Origin: Proteles cristata cristata
Taxonomy: Eukaryota; Chordata; Mammalia; Carnivora; Hyaenidae
Reading direction: 5' to 3'
Assembly (NCBI GenBank): GCA_017311185.1
Contig: JAESUZ010002383.1
Location: 1,798,001 to 1,862,000, forward strand
Length of the DNA stretch: 64,000 nucleotides
This document shows positions 56,060 to 62,129 of the stretch, piece after piece (position 1 is the stretch's first letter; the number at the start of each line of letters is the position of its first letter). The notes beneath the pieces were generated by a model. The model was not told the DNA's origin. It did not search any database and was given only the letters and a program-made list of their open reading frames with translations. The position numbers and the translations under genes are program-made.

Positions 56060-57885
56060 GAATTCCAAGCAGGCTCTGCACTGCTAGCTTAGAGCCCAGT
56101 GTGGGGTTCGAACTCACAAGCCTGTGACATCATGACCTGAGCCAAAACCAGCAGTTGGATGCTTAACCAACTGAGTCACCCAAGCACCCCTGAATGCCAT
56201 CTAAATATACTTTTAATTGTTTAAAAACATGTATAAAGCAGTACCTGGTCAAAAGTATTCTAGACCAAATTCTTAAAAAAAATTTTTTTTTTAATGTTTA
56301 TTTATTCTTGGGAGAGAGAGAGGGAGAGAGAAAGAGAAAGAAAGAACGAGCAGGGGAGGGACAGAATGAGACACAGAATACGAAGCAGGCTATAGACTCT
56401 GAGCTGTCAGCACAGAGCCAGATGTGGGGCCCGAACCCATGAGCCATGAGACCGTGACCTGAACCGAAGTTGGACGCTGAACATATTGAGCGACCCAGGC
56501 ACCCCCACCCTACACCAAATCAAACCAAAATCAAACATGCTGGAGACTACCTCCTCATTTGGGGTTGGCAGGTTACTCATTTTGTGCAGATTTTGGATAA
56601 AACTTCTTCTGCTCTCTCTGTATATATTTGAAGTTCTTATAAATTTGTCTTTGATAAAGAAGGTGATAGTTCTAAGCTGCTCTTTTATTTGCGTATATAT
56701 ATTTTTTTGTTTTCTGGTTTAAATCTAGACCACCAATGACAAAATTTAGGCCTGACAATGTTATGGTGGTGAGTTCCCCGTCACAGCCTAGGGACACGGC
56801 TCTCACATGTCCAGAAGGCTAAGTGCAGCTTCTTGGAGCATAGTTCCTCAGGTGGCTCAGTCAACCGGGTAGTAATAAGTGAAAGCACAACATGGCCATC
56901 ATACCTTTCTTAGATAGTCTTTGAAATTCTTTTTTTTAAAGTTTATTTATTTTGAGACAGAGAAAGAGAGTGTGGGAGGGTCAGAAAGAAAGGGAGGGAG
57001 GAGAGTGCCAAGCAGGCTCCATGCTGTCAGCATAGAGCCTGACGTGGAGCCTGATCTCACTAACTGTGAGACCATATCCTGAGCCAAAATCAAGAGCTGG
57101 ATGCTTAACTGACTGAGCCACCCAGGTGACCCTGAAATTCTTTTAAATTTGGGGGACTTGTTTGCTTTTTAAACATGAGATAAGGAAAATCAAGCAGTTC
57201 TTAGAAATTGTTAGTGATTCAGCTTTGAAATAAGAATTTCCTAATTCTTCTCTTTTGGAGTTCTGGATTAGTTTCATTGTAAAGTATTCTGAGACTATAC
57301 AATTAACTTTCTTTTAAACTCTTACCCTTTCCGCCCTTACATATCAGTGAGGATGTTCTGTGTACTGTATACTGAAATAAACTATAGAAAGAAAATGGAT
57401 CCTGAATCTGACTAAGCAAGCAATTGGCGTCCTTAATCTGTACATTCTAATTTTTACTGTTTTAGTTGACTTTATAGTAAGTAAAGACATTTGAACTTAA
57501 ACAATTTAAAATAATAAAATAACACTTTTACCTTTTTGATGATATAGCATTCTACTTTAAAACAAGGTATACCTAATTAAAAAAATTTTAAATCCACACT
57601 CTAAAAACATTGTAAGTGAAAGGTCCCATACCTACTCCAGCAAAGCTGTAATAGCCTGGCTCATGGAGAAAAGGAAATCAGAAGCTGTTATCACATAAAT
57701 CACACAAAGTGGTGGTCAATGGGTTTTAGACACAGACATTCCGTTTACATCAGATGCAAACATTGGTAGCATTTCTTGTTTTAAGTACCTGTTTGGTCCA
57801 TTTCTCTAATACGAACTTCTGGATCCCAGCAGTTCTCTTGGACCACTCTGAAGACCTTCCCATCTTTCAGCATCTTTGCTTCTCC
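19249..57885 (-). CDS. ACMSD: 2-amino-3-carboxymuconate-6-semialdehyde decarboxylase, exons 3-10 (5' end outside the window)
   Basis: ACMSD is a cytosolic zinc-dependent amidohydrolase-fold decarboxylase of the kynurenine pathway. It converts ACMS to 2-aminomuconate semialdehyde, steering tryptophan carbon to picolinate or oxidation and away from quinolinate and NAD. Coding segments are 57789-57885, 53607-53656, 51975-52211, 47135-47228, 43862-43957, 42655-42827, 24475-24573 and 19496-19558: 909 bp with stop, equal to residues 35-336 by human numbering. Phases join without a break and all junctions are GT/AG. Visible residues known from the family are Arg47, zinc ligand His174 (in FVHPWD), Trp191, His224 (in CFAHGGG), Arg235, Arg243 and zinc ligand Asp291 (in GTDYPFP). 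The His6-x-His8 metal motif lies on exon 1, outside the window. The gene lies upstream of CCNT2 on the same strand, as in human. Nothing suggests a pseudogene. Confidence 0.97.
19496..19558 (-). CDS. ACMSD: ACMSD exon 10, C-terminus and stop
   Basis: Encodes [20 protein letters not shown] followed by TGA (19498-19496). The acceptor tract is CCTTTTCTTTTCTTTTGTAG. A SINE tail begins immediately upstream of this pyrimidine tract. Confidence 0.96.
   Translation of the reverse strand, partial: DKLKAGNALAFLGLERNQFE
19578..19792 (-). repeat. CAN SINE with (TTTCA)n tail, at the exon 10 acceptor
   Basis: Tail is (TTTTA)/(TTTCA)n at 19578-19632, then a GA tract and a diverged body and head. It has the same orientation as ACMSD, so its tail sits just upstream of the exon 10 pyrimidine tract. 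Confidence 0.85.
19793..19993 (+). repeat. CAN SINE, head-to-head with the preceding copy
   Basis: Starts GGGGCACCTGGGTGGCTCAG, directly abutting the head of the minus-strand copy. Confidence 0.92.
20055..20270 (+). repeat. CAN SINE, young subfamily
   Basis: Full-length; 18-bp target duplication TTTAAAAATACTTTTCTG at 20037-20054 with one change in the right copy starting at 20272. Confidence 0.95.
20537..20889 (+). mobile_element. Tigger-like non-autonomous DNA transposon
   Basis: A 353-bp element with imperfect terminal inverted repeats. The left end is CAGTTGACCCTTGAATAACA, and the right end reversed reads CACTTGACTTTTGGACAACA. It holds the TTTGAACTGTG and TTTTTTTCAATAAA blocks of this repeat class. 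No transposase. Confidence 0.75.
20890..21673. other. ACMSD intron 9, nothing recognised
   Basis: Intronic sequence; a (CTACAT)n-like hexamer patch lies at about 21547-21585. Confidence 0.5.
21674..21880 (-). repeat. CAN SINE
   Basis: TTTATTTATTTTTGAGAGAC tail end at the left, head ending CCACCCAGGCATCCC. Confidence 0.9.
21900..22330 (-). repeat. Probable old antisense L1 fragment
   Basis: AT-rich block with 'acattccattgtatggatat' and 'ctatagattcttttcagttt', phrases typical of antisense L1 3' regions. Confidence 0.45.
22363..22552 (+). repeat. CAN SINE, diverged
   Basis: Head GGGGCATAGTCAGTTGGTTA, ending in an AAATAAATA tail. Confidence 0.85.
22621..22828 (-). repeat. CAN SINE, older
   Basis: Flanked by CATTAAAGTTTT at 22609-22620 and CATTAAAGGTTT at 22831-22842. 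Confidence 0.88.
23000..23217 (-). repeat. CAN SINE, older, preceded by (TCTA)n
   Basis: Diverged copy. The tetranucleotide patch at 22969-22999 adjoins its tail. Confidence 0.85.
23218..23841. other. ACMSD intron 9, nothing recognised
   Basis: Intronic sequence. Two short open frames overlap on the plus strand but show no family features. Confidence 0.5.
24216..24241 (+). repeat. (TA)n microsatellite
   Basis: Alternating TA tract inside antisense L1, 234 nt into intron 9 in the transcript direction. Confidence 0.95.
24259..24302 (+). repeat. (CA)n microsatellite, UG repeat in the ACMSD transcript
   Basis: About 22 CA units, starting roughly 172 nt downstream of the exon 9 donor in the transcript direction. 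Confidence 0.97.
24475..24573 (-). CDS. ACMSD: ACMSD exon 9
   Basis: A 99-bp exon, 33 codons, phase 0. It opens [20 protein letters not shown], with zinc ligand Asp291 in GTDYPFP, and ends FDAETK. The acceptor is TTTTTTTCAG. The donor GTATAT is weaker than consensus. Confidence 0.97.
24908..25016 (-). repeat. Short CAN SINE (older type)
   Basis: Short body with 'tcagtaatctctacattcaa' and a head ending GCTAGCCAGGTGCCCC; ATCCCATA flanks both ends. Confidence 0.8.
25017..25389. other. ACMSD intron 8, nothing recognised
   Basis: AT-rich intron sequence. Confidence 0.5.
25390..25775 (+). repeat. Old L1 3' UTR fragment
   Basis: Phrases 'caacattatttataaaagca' and 'gacaatgtgtttgcgatgct' match sense L1M 3' ends. 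Confidence 0.6.
26221..26447 (-). repeat. CAN SINE
   Basis: Perfect 16-bp target duplication GGGTTGTTTCTACTTT at 26205-26220 and 26448-26463. Confidence 0.95.
26498..26682 (-). repeat. CAN SINE, older, internally deleted
   Basis: Flanked by TGCTGCTCTGAACACTTT at 26480-26497 and a diverged copy at 26683. Confidence 0.88.
26799..27011 (-). repeat. CAN SINE, young subfamily
   Basis: CpG-rich head; CACACTTAACATTTT duplicated at 26784 and 27012. Confidence 0.94.
28046..28080 (+). repeat. (TTTA)n microsatellite
   Basis: About nine TTTA units, next to the second copy of a repeated target site. Confidence 0.92.
28108..28232 (-). repeat. Very short L1 3' end insertion
   Basis: About 125 bp of carnivore L1 3' UTR ('tttaaattccagttagtcca'), flanked by related target copies at 28089-28107 and 28233. 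Confidence 0.82.
28254..28458 (-). repeat. CAN SINE
   Basis: Target copies TGGGATGTGTTTTCAT at 28238-28253 and 28459-28474 (one change). Confidence 0.92.
29661..29868 (-). repeat. CAN SINE, older
   Basis: Poly-T at the left, diverged head ending GCACAAATGCCCC. Confidence 0.87.
29869..30080 (-). repeat. MIR
   Basis: 'cccattcaacagatgaggaa', then 'cacagctagtatgtggtaga', in the order of antisense MIR. Confidence 0.75.
30100..30245 (+). repeat. Probable L2 fragment
   Basis: 'atgatcatgccacatctttc' and 'ataatttccttttgtccaga' resemble the L2 3' region. Confidence 0.45.
30358..30495 (-). repeat. L1 3' end (L1MA-like)
   Basis: 'ttgaggcataattgatgtat' through 'atgatcaccacaataaattt' is the antisense 3' end of an older L1. 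Confidence 0.75.
30892..31094 (-). repeat. CAN SINE, older
   Basis: Head ends GAGCTACCAGGTGCCCC. Confidence 0.87.
31095..33125. other. ACMSD intron 8, mostly single-copy
   Basis: Two kilobases with no repeat recognised, apart from a G-rich run at 31612-31638. No exon found. Confidence 0.55.
33126..33312 (-). repeat. MIR
   Basis: 'atttccattttacatttgag' with flanking MIR-like order. Confidence 0.6.
33686..33912 (-). repeat. CAN SINE
   Basis: Perfect 16-bp target duplication AAAGCCTGGAGTTTTA at 33670-33685 and 33913-33928. Confidence 0.95.
35210..35409 (+). repeat. CAN SINE, first of a tandem pair
   Basis: Inserted in L1 at ATCAACAAAACCAG; ends in poly-A. Confidence 0.92.
35416..35638 (+). 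repeat. CAN SINE, young subfamily, second of a tandem pair
   Basis: Near-consensus young copy abutting the first through ATCAACA; the right flank is ACCAACAAACCAG. Confidence 0.95.
36713..36752 (-). repeat. Head-only CAN SINE relic
   Basis: About 40 bp resembling the antisense SINE head (AACTGACTGAGCCACTCAAG) at a deletion point in L1 ORF2. Confidence 0.65.
37051..37253 (+). repeat. CAN SINE, lacking a few 5' bases
   Basis: Perfect 17-bp target duplication AAATCTTTGGGATGCAG at 37034-37050 and 37254-37270. Confidence 0.95.
39723..41450. other. ACMSD intron 8, mostly single-copy
   Basis: No repeat firmly recognised. A 76-codon minus-strand frame at 40888-40658 has no family I recognise. A short TA tract lies near 39792. 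Confidence 0.5.
41462..41979 (-). repeat. 5'-truncated young L1
   Basis: Opens with 'tagtttattgtcaagttggt' (3' end) and reads reversed ORF2 C-terminus ([20 protein letters not shown]). TTAGCATTTTC is duplicated at 41451-41461 and 41980-41990. Confidence 0.93.
41991..42654. other. ACMSD intron 8, exon-proximal part
   Basis: Nothing recognised apart from the exon 8 donor at the right end. Confidence 0.5.
42655..42827 (-). CDS. ACMSD: ACMSD exon 8
   Basis: A 173-bp exon from [20 protein letters not shown] to the LLTDIIGK block, with Arg235 and Arg243. The acceptor is TTTTACTCGCAG and the donor is AAAG|GTAAGT. The intron that follows is 18 kb, the longest complete intron in the window. Confidence 0.97.
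42950..43430 (+). repeat. Probable old L1 3' fragment in intron 7
   Basis: 'gaggaatttattctaaagaa' and 'gcaaaatacagagacaacct' resemble a diverged L1M 3' UTR. Confidence 0.45.
43452..43848 (+). repeat. MLT1-type LTR (ERVL-MaLR), solitary, beside exon 7
   Basis: Opens TGTTATGGG and has 'atatgttgaagccctaaccc', 'tgattttggacttctagcct', 'ttgtttaagccaccaagtca' and the end GTAATACA, all in LTR order. An old non-coding LTR with no internal retroviral genes. Its right edge is 13 nt from ACMSD exon 7. Confidence 0.85.
43862..43957 (-). CDS. ACMSD: ACMSD exon 7
   Basis: A 96-bp exon encoding [20 protein letters not shown] and [11 protein letters not shown], with catalytic His224. The acceptor is CTCTTTTAG and the donor is GGAG|GTAAGA. 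An MLT1-type LTR begins only 13 nt into the following intron. Confidence 0.97.
44309..44479 (-). repeat. CAN SINE, shortened
   Basis: GA tract is short; head ends GAGCCGCCCAGGTGTCCC. Confidence 0.85.
44491..44560 (+). repeat. (TTTTA)n microsatellite
   Basis: About fourteen pentanucleotide units, probably the expanded tail of the L1 remnant at its right. Confidence 0.95.
44592..44633 (-). repeat. Extremely short L1 3' end
   Basis: About 40 bp of the young L1 3' end ('tagtttattgtcaagttggt'). The site CTGCTTCCTGGCCTTT is duplicated at 44292-44307 and 44634-44649. Confidence 0.85.
44640..44890 (+). repeat. MIR fragments
   Basis: 'tgacaaattatttaacatcc' then 'cacctataaaatggggacac', and a second piece at about 44818 ('tttcttcatatgtagaatgg'). 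Confidence 0.6.
44891..45485. other. ACMSD intron 6, open-frame-rich segment of unknown nature
   Basis: Frames of about 80-150 codons stay open on both strands between 44995 and 45456. The longest starts with GTG rather than ATG. I recognise no protein family and see no coding signature. Confidence 0.45.
45490..45665 (+). repeat. L2 3' end
   Basis: 'ggctttaggagggcagaggt', 'catagtgccaggtacagggc' and a TTTATTTGTTGCATAAATGA end are typical of L2. Confidence 0.75.
45900..46055 (-). repeat. Old SINE/LINE fragment (MIR/L3-like)
   Basis: 'aagataatccagaccagctt' and 'tgatttgccacatgttatac' match the conserved core shared by such repeats. Confidence 0.5.
46056..46554. other. ACMSD intron 6, nothing recognised
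   Basis: Intron sequence without clear repeats or exon. Confidence 0.5.
46555..47030 (+). repeat. MIR split by a young SINE
   Basis: MIR order: 'tttgaagtcagacagagttg', [SINE], 'atgacttggacaacttatct', 'tttctctacctgtaaagtgg'. Confidence 0.75.
46595..46819 (+). repeat. CAN SINE, young subfamily
   Basis: Perfect 18-bp target duplication TGAAGTCAGACAGAGTTG at 46577-46594 and 46820-46837. Confidence 0.96.
47135..47228 (-). CDS. ACMSD: ACMSD exon 6
   Basis: A 94-bp exon, 31 codons plus one base. It contains [20 protein letters not shown] with zinc ligand His174, and Trp191 near its end. The acceptor TTTAAAG is weak in pyrimidines. The donor reads GTAG|GTCTGT. Confidence 0.96.
47363..47827 (-). 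repeat. Older CAN SINE carrying a younger one in its tail
   Basis: Outer target duplication AATAAGCTAAAATATTTTT at 47344-47362 and 47828-47846. The older body is at 47616-47827. Confidence 0.92.
47383..47615 (-). repeat. CAN SINE, young subfamily, nested
   Basis: Inserted in the tail of the older SINE, with TTGTTTTTATTTATTT repeated at about 47367 and 47616. Confidence 0.93.
47847..48707. other. ACMSD intron 5, nothing recognised
   Basis: Single-copy-looking intron sequence. Confidence 0.5.
48708..48937 (+). repeat. CAN SINE, diverged
   Basis: Head GGTGCCTGGGTGGCTGGGTT, (TC)n tract and an AAATAAATAAACA tail. Confidence 0.88.
48938..49520. other. ACMSD intron 5, nothing recognised
   Basis: Intron sequence with several A-rich runs. 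Confidence 0.5.
49523..49925 (-). repeat. L1 3' UTR (L1MA-like)
   Basis: 'ttgaaatatagttgacatac' through 'agattccacatataagtcaa' to 'tatttcacttagcataacac'. Confidence 0.85.
49930..50055 (-). repeat. MIR
   Basis: 'tcattttacagagaaagaaa', then 'gtggctgataaatgggagag', in antisense MIR order. Confidence 0.65.
50056..51090. other. ACMSD intron 5, nothing recognised
   Basis: A kilobase of single-copy-looking sequence. Confidence 0.55.
51095..51590. repeat. Old L1-like fragments
   Basis: 'aatagtaccatgaacttcca' (51155) and 'ctggttaaataaatgaaaac' (51285) are phrases of L1M 3' regions. Boundaries and strand are uncertain. Confidence 0.45.
51975..52211 (-). CDS. ACMSD: ACMSD exon 5
   Basis: The largest coding exon: 237 bp, 79 codons, phase 0 at both ends. 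It includes [20 protein letters not shown] and [20 protein letters not shown], strand-and-helix segments of the TIM-barrel core. The acceptor is TTTCTACCAG and the donor is ACA|GTGAGT. Confidence 0.97.
52212..53606 (-). other. ACMSD: ACMSD intron 4
   Basis: A 1.4-kb intron between exons 4 and 5. No repeat was recognised. A G-rich run lies near 53450-53470. Confidence 0.8.
53607..53656 (-). CDS. ACMSD: ACMSD exon 4
   Basis: A 50-bp micro-exon. Two bases complete Gly67, then [16 protein letters not shown], ending in phase 0. The acceptor is TGTGTCTAG and the donor is GTGAGT. Confidence 0.96.
53657..54245. other. ACMSD intron 3, exon-proximal part
   Basis: A pyrimidine-rich CT tract lies at about 53740-53830. 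Nothing else recognised. Confidence 0.5.
54250..54885 (+). repeat. L2 3' half
   Basis: Extended L2 order: 'cctgcctggaatgctcttct', 'gaaatgtaagctcctcagag', 'accttccctaactccagcca', 'atctctagcatccagagagg'. Confidence 0.8.
54886..55509. other. ACMSD intron 3, nothing recognised
   Basis: Intron sequence without clear repeats. Confidence 0.5.
55510..55660 (+). repeat. MIR
   Basis: 'atttactagctgcatgatcc', 'tgagcaaattgcttaacctc' and 'gttcagggaggattaaatgt' in MIR order. Confidence 0.8.
55712..55775 (-). repeat. Head-only CAN SINE fragment
   Basis: Only the tRNA-like part is present, 'gcgagatcatgacctgagcc' to GCCACCCAAGTGCCCC. Confidence 0.85.
55957..56190 (-). repeat. CAN SINE with expanded GA tract
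   Basis: TGAATGTCATTTAAA at 55942 and TGAATGCCATCTAAA at 56191 are the target copies. Confidence 0.9.
56271..56508 (-). repeat. CAN SINE
   Basis: TAGACCAAAT at 56261 and TACACCAAAT at 56511 flank it. Confidence 0.88.
56934..57132 (-). repeat. CAN SINE, older
   Basis: Perfect 12-bp target duplication TGAAATTCTTTT at 56922-56933 and 57133-57144. Confidence 0.92.
57145..57788. other. ACMSD intron 3 near the exon 3 donor, nothing recognised
   Basis: AT-rich intron sequence. Confidence 0.5.
57789..57885 (-). CDS. ACMSD: ACMSD exon 3
   Basis: A 97-bp exon from [15 protein letters not shown] through [15 protein letters not shown], ending one base into a Gly codon. The acceptor is TGGTCTTAG and the donor is GTACTT. 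It carries Arg47, a substrate-binding residue in the family. Thr66 replaces the Lys I recall from the human protein. Confidence 0.96.
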
Positions 57886-58244
57886 CTAAGACCAAAAACT
57901 CACATCAGCAAAGGTGACCTAAGCTTGCTTATTCTTCCTTGTATGCTTTGGAACATGGTTCTCCCCTAATGTTTTTAGGGGTTTTTACTTAATCCTCAAA
58001 GAAGTAGAAGTCTGTTCATTTAACAGGCCTCAGCTTTTCATCCTCATGTCTTAATGTTGTCTTTGAATCAAAGAGGTGTTTTCTCTGAGTGTCTGTGGCT
58101 GGGCACAGAGAGAACAAGGTCATGGCCATAGCCTTTTGGGGCTGCATACTGAGGATGCCTGGTTACCTTGCTGATCTGAACTACTGGCTACAAGACCTGA
58201 GAGGATGGGCCAGTGTCTGGAAAACTCCAGGTGCATAACATTTT

Positions 58245-58345
58245 AGATTTGGAAAGGGCCTCTAAGATAGACATCTAGTCCAACTGTTTTGTTTTATAGA
58301 GAAGCAACAGATGGATAGTGACAGTAAATGATTTATCTAACAGAG
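58245..58345 (-). repeat. Old SINE/LINE fragment (MIR/L3-like)
   Basis: 'gacatctagtccaactgttt' and 'aaatgatttatctaacagag' share the conserved core also seen at 45.9 kb. Confidence 0.5.
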
Positions 58346-58589
58346 CAGGGCTCACTGATATCAACACCTGCAGTAGGAGGCGGGCAATGAAGTGAATCAC
58401 TTTAGTAGCATGTATGAAATTTGGTGCTGAGCTGCTGGCTTCTACCAGGCATCATGTCTACCTGTGTACACTATGTTTAATACTCAGTGGAGGGGGTCCT
58501 CTAAATTGGACTTCCACTTAATGATGCCTAAAAAAAGGGAAAAGTCTGATCCAGGCCTCTAAAATTAGAGTGATCAGGTACAAATTGCC

Positions 58590-58790
58590 ATTCTACCACT
58601 TACTCTGTAGCTTTGAGCAAGTTAAAACCATCTGTGAGACTCAGTTTGCTTATCTTTAAAATAGGAATAATAATGGTACTTACCTTAAAGGGATGTTGTA
58701 AGCATGGAATGGATAATCCATATAAGGTACTTAGTGGAGTATCTGACACATGTTAAGTGTTAGTTATTTTGAGTATTTGCTATTAATGAT
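58590..58790 (+). repeat. MIR
   Basis: 'tctaccacttactctgtagc', 'tttgagcaagttaaaaccat' and 'gtacttaccttaaagggatg' in MIR order. Confidence 0.8.
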
Positions 58791-58962
58791 GTATGGCTAA
58801 TTAGAGACTAGGCTATCTCCTGATATTCCCCTGCTTTGAGGTTACACCACCTCTGTGCTGCTTCAGGGCCTCGGGCTTGCCTTTGGGCCCTATATGATAT
58901 CACCTAGTGGGCATATGGTGATCAAAGGCCTTATGCTCTGCTTGGTGGAGCCCTCTGCCCTC

Positions 58963-59013
58963 CTTGATCTTGGCTTGATCTTGGTTTTGGCTTGATCTTG
59001 GTTTTGGCTTGAT
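58963..59013 (+). repeat. Short tandem repeat, about 17-bp unit
   Basis: Three near-identical copies of CTTGATCTTGGTTTTGG in tandem. Confidence 0.85.
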
Positions 59014-59177
59014 CATGAGTTGCATACAAGTTTTGCCACAGCTTCCTTCTCCACTTTTCTATTCCATGGATAAGACCTTCCCTGCCTCCTCCCTGGAGAA
59101 AGCCAACTACTTTTTACTGGCAGCTCATTCATATCTGGCATGCATAAGTAAGACCTCACATCCATGTTTTCATTTCT

Positions 59178-59405
59178 TTTTTTAAAAATTTTAATGTTTA
59201 CTTATTTTTGAGAGAGAGAGAGAGGGACAGAGTGTGAGCATCGGAGAGACAGAGAGAGAGAGACACACAGAATCTGAAATAGGCTGCAGGCTCTGAGCTA
59301 GCTGTCAGCACAGAGCCTGATGTGGGGCTCAAATCCATGAACCATGAGGTCATGACCTAAGCTGAAGTCAGACATTTAACTGACTGAGCCAACCAGGTGC
59401 CCCTT
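59178..59405 (-). repeat. CAN SINE
   Basis: Perfect 13-bp target duplication TGTTTTCATTTCT at 59165-59177 and 59406-59418. Confidence 0.94.
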
Positions 59406-59418
59406 TGTTTTCATTTCT

Positions 59419-59891
59419 GATGGCTGTGGGAAAGGTCATTGAGCAAGTGACTTAACTGAGATAGATGTCTATACCTTGGCAGAGTTGAGTCTCTGGACAT
59501 CAGAATTGATTTCAGTTCCCACCCCTCGCTGACATTGGCAGCACCTGAACAACCTTCCCAGATTGGGGAATCTCCTCTGAGAATCTTGGTGGAGGCAGGT
59601 CCCAGGCTGCCTTTGATAAAGCCCCAAAGCTACGATACTTGCTCTCCGTGCCCCAAGCTTGACCTGTCAATGCTTGGGTTTTAATCAAGAGCAAGTGATG
59701 CAGAAAGACAGGATCAGTGAATTTATTCTGCCAGTGGTGCCAGCAGTGGTGACATGCTGTGTCCATTGGCACTGGTACCGTTGGCAGTGTCCAGTGTCCA
59801 GCTGGGAGCCAGCAGCCCTCGCCAGGCTAGTCCTGTGGTGTGGCATTGGCTATGGCTTCAATCACCTGCACATCTTATGAGTGTGGTTCCC
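59419..59891. other. ACMSD intron 2, nothing recognised
   Basis: Moderately GC-rich single-copy-looking sequence. Short frames occur on both strands with no family features. Confidence 0.5.
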
Positions 59892-59909
59892 CAGGCATAT
59901 GCAATTCTT

Positions 59910-60169
59910 TTTTTTTTTCTAATAGTTTATTGTCAGTTAGTTTCCACATAACACTCAGTGCTCATCCCCACAAGTGCCCTCCTCCATGCCCATCCCCTCT
60001 CCCCCCCCACATCCATCAGTCCTCAGTTTTTGTCATCATTCAAGAGTCTCTCATGGTTTGCTTCTCTCCCTTTCCCCTACCATTTCCCCCCTTCTTCTCC
60101 CCCTTGTTACTCCTTCAGGTTCCTCCTAATCCTCCTATACGTGCAAACATATGGTATTTGTCCTTCTCT
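59910..60169 (-). repeat. 5'-truncated young L1
   Basis: 260 bp of L1 3' UTR. Target CAGGCATATGCAATTCTT at 59892-59909 and, with one change, at 60170-60187. Confidence 0.93.
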
Positions 60170-60444
60170 CAGGTATATGCAATTCTTGAGGGGCTTAAAA
60201 TACTTGCAACAAGTTTCTTTTCTGCTTAAACTAACCATTGCTGGGTTTTGTTGTTTGCCACAAAGAATCTTGAATGATACTGATTGCACAAATAGAATAT
60301 AGGAACACATGTCTTTCCATTTGGTGAAGAAGGGAGGGGAGAGGAATGATGGTAAAAGAAAAAAAATCAAGAAATAAACTTTTATTTGGCAAATTAGAGG
60401 CTTTTTCTAAAATCCTAAATAGGAAAGCTTAAACACCATAAAGT

Positions 60445-60600
60445 AACCAGAATAGCAGAGTGCTAGAAGAGCATGCATTCTCACAGACCTGGGTTTAAAT
60501 CTCATGAAAATACTTACTAGCAGTGGAATTGGCCAAGTTAGGGGATTTCTGGGCCAAAGACTCACTTTTTCTATCTGCAAAATGTTGACAATTATATTTG
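60445..60600 (+). repeat. MIR
   Basis: 'agacctgggtttaaatctca' and 'tttctatctgcaaaatgttg' in MIR order. Confidence 0.7.
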
Positions 60601-60872
60601 TCATGCTTATGGCCACCCAGCATCCTTGGAACACTTTTGTGTGTGAAGAAAGTTTATGAGGGTGATTCTAGGCTTCACTTTCCCAGCCTTCCTTGTAGCA
60701 AGGGTACTAACATGCATGCAAAAGCTACCTTCTGGCATGGATGCTATCTGAGGTTATCAGTCATGGCAAGAGCAGAAATGGCAGCACTTTGGTCTCCAGT
60801 CTCAGCAGAATCAGCATGAGTGTGAACTTCCTGTCTGTGGCCAGAAGAGGCGGCACTTGCATCTTTGTTGGG

Positions 60873-60904
60873 GCATCCCCCTCCTCCCCCGCCCCCTCCC
60901 CCTC
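60873..60904 (-). other. G-rich tract in the ACMSD transcript, possible G-quadruplex
   Basis: C-runs on the plus strand give at least four G-runs of four or five on the transcribed-RNA strand, with one- or two-base loops. Confidence 0.7.
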
Positions 60905-61056
60905 GGTATGATTGGACATTGTGCGTGTTAGCACAGCCTCTGGGATCGCCCTTGTGTCCTCCCAGGAGGTCTTTCCACTTAAACAAGCTAGAGTGGGTTC
61001 AGTTGTTTGCAGCTGAGAACACTGAGTGAAACAGAAGATTCAATAATAGAATGTTT

Positions 61057-61234
61057 AAAAAAATTTTTTTGATGTTTATTTATTTATTGTGTGTTGGTTA
61101 GGGGCAAAGAGAGAGGGAGACAGAGGATCTGAAGCGGGTTCTGGGCTGACAGCAGAGAGCCCAGTGCAGGCCTTGAACTTATGAACTGTGAGATCACGAC
61201 CTGAGCCTTAACCAACTGAGCCACCCAAGTGTCC
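61057..61234 (-). repeat. CAN SINE, shortened
   Basis: Perfect 16-bp target duplication CAATAATAGAATGTTT at 61041-61056 and 61235-61250. Confidence 0.95.
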
Positions 61235-61250
61235 CAATAATAGAATGTTT

Positions 61251-62129
61251 GTAAAGAACTTAGCACCAGGTCAGAACATATGCTCAATTATTTTGGATGA
61301 AATTTTACTGTATATTATCAATGGCAGGGGAAGAAACTGGGTTTCTCTGGGAGATGCATGAGTAAGTTTTGGTTACAGACAAAGCAGAGCACATTAAAGC
61401 AGAAATGAGTCATTTAGTTCAACACTTGTGTCTTATAGATGCAGGGACTTATCATACACTGAGTTGGTTTAGAGTGGGGATAAGACCCAAGCTTATGGAA
61501 CCATTTTCCACACCACCACACTGACATTGGTAATTTGTGTCTATCTAGTAGGCAAAGGTTAGTTACTGTCATTTCCTAAACATTCGATCTTTTGAGGGGA
61601 TTGTACTCATTGCATGGCAGGAGAATCAGACTTTCTAAACTTCTCCTCCACTTTCTTCCTATTGGATCCATGGTAGGGCTAATGAATGACAGCATCTGTC
61701 AATAGAACTCTTTCCGACTGTAAAGTACCACAGAGAAGCAGTGGTGTGTCATAGTAGGCTCCTAATTCTCATTGTTTCTTCAGCCAGAATTTTGGGACCT
61801 GACAGCCCTTGTAAAGAATCAATTCCTGATCCCTCTCACTTTACATTTGGGGACCTAGTATCCTTTCAGGGCTTCAAATGTGCCTCAGAAGGCAGCACTT
61901 GGTGCTGGGGGTGGGACAGAGGAGTCTCTTGGGTTATGTTTTTAACATTAACATCAGTATCAACCAAGATCTTAAACTAAACTAATAACCAAGTCAGCTG
62001 CTCTAATTTATTCATTTCCTCCCTTCCTCCCCCCCCCACAAAAATTTCATTTTTCTAAACTGTCTAAACCGCCACCAGGAAAAACCATTTCAAATATACC
62101 TCTAATATTTTTAAAGCTAGAGCACAATG
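61251..62129. other. ACMSD intron 2, mostly single-copy
   Basis: A MIR/L3-like core may lie near 61400-61500. Otherwise nothing recognised. Confidence 0.45.
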
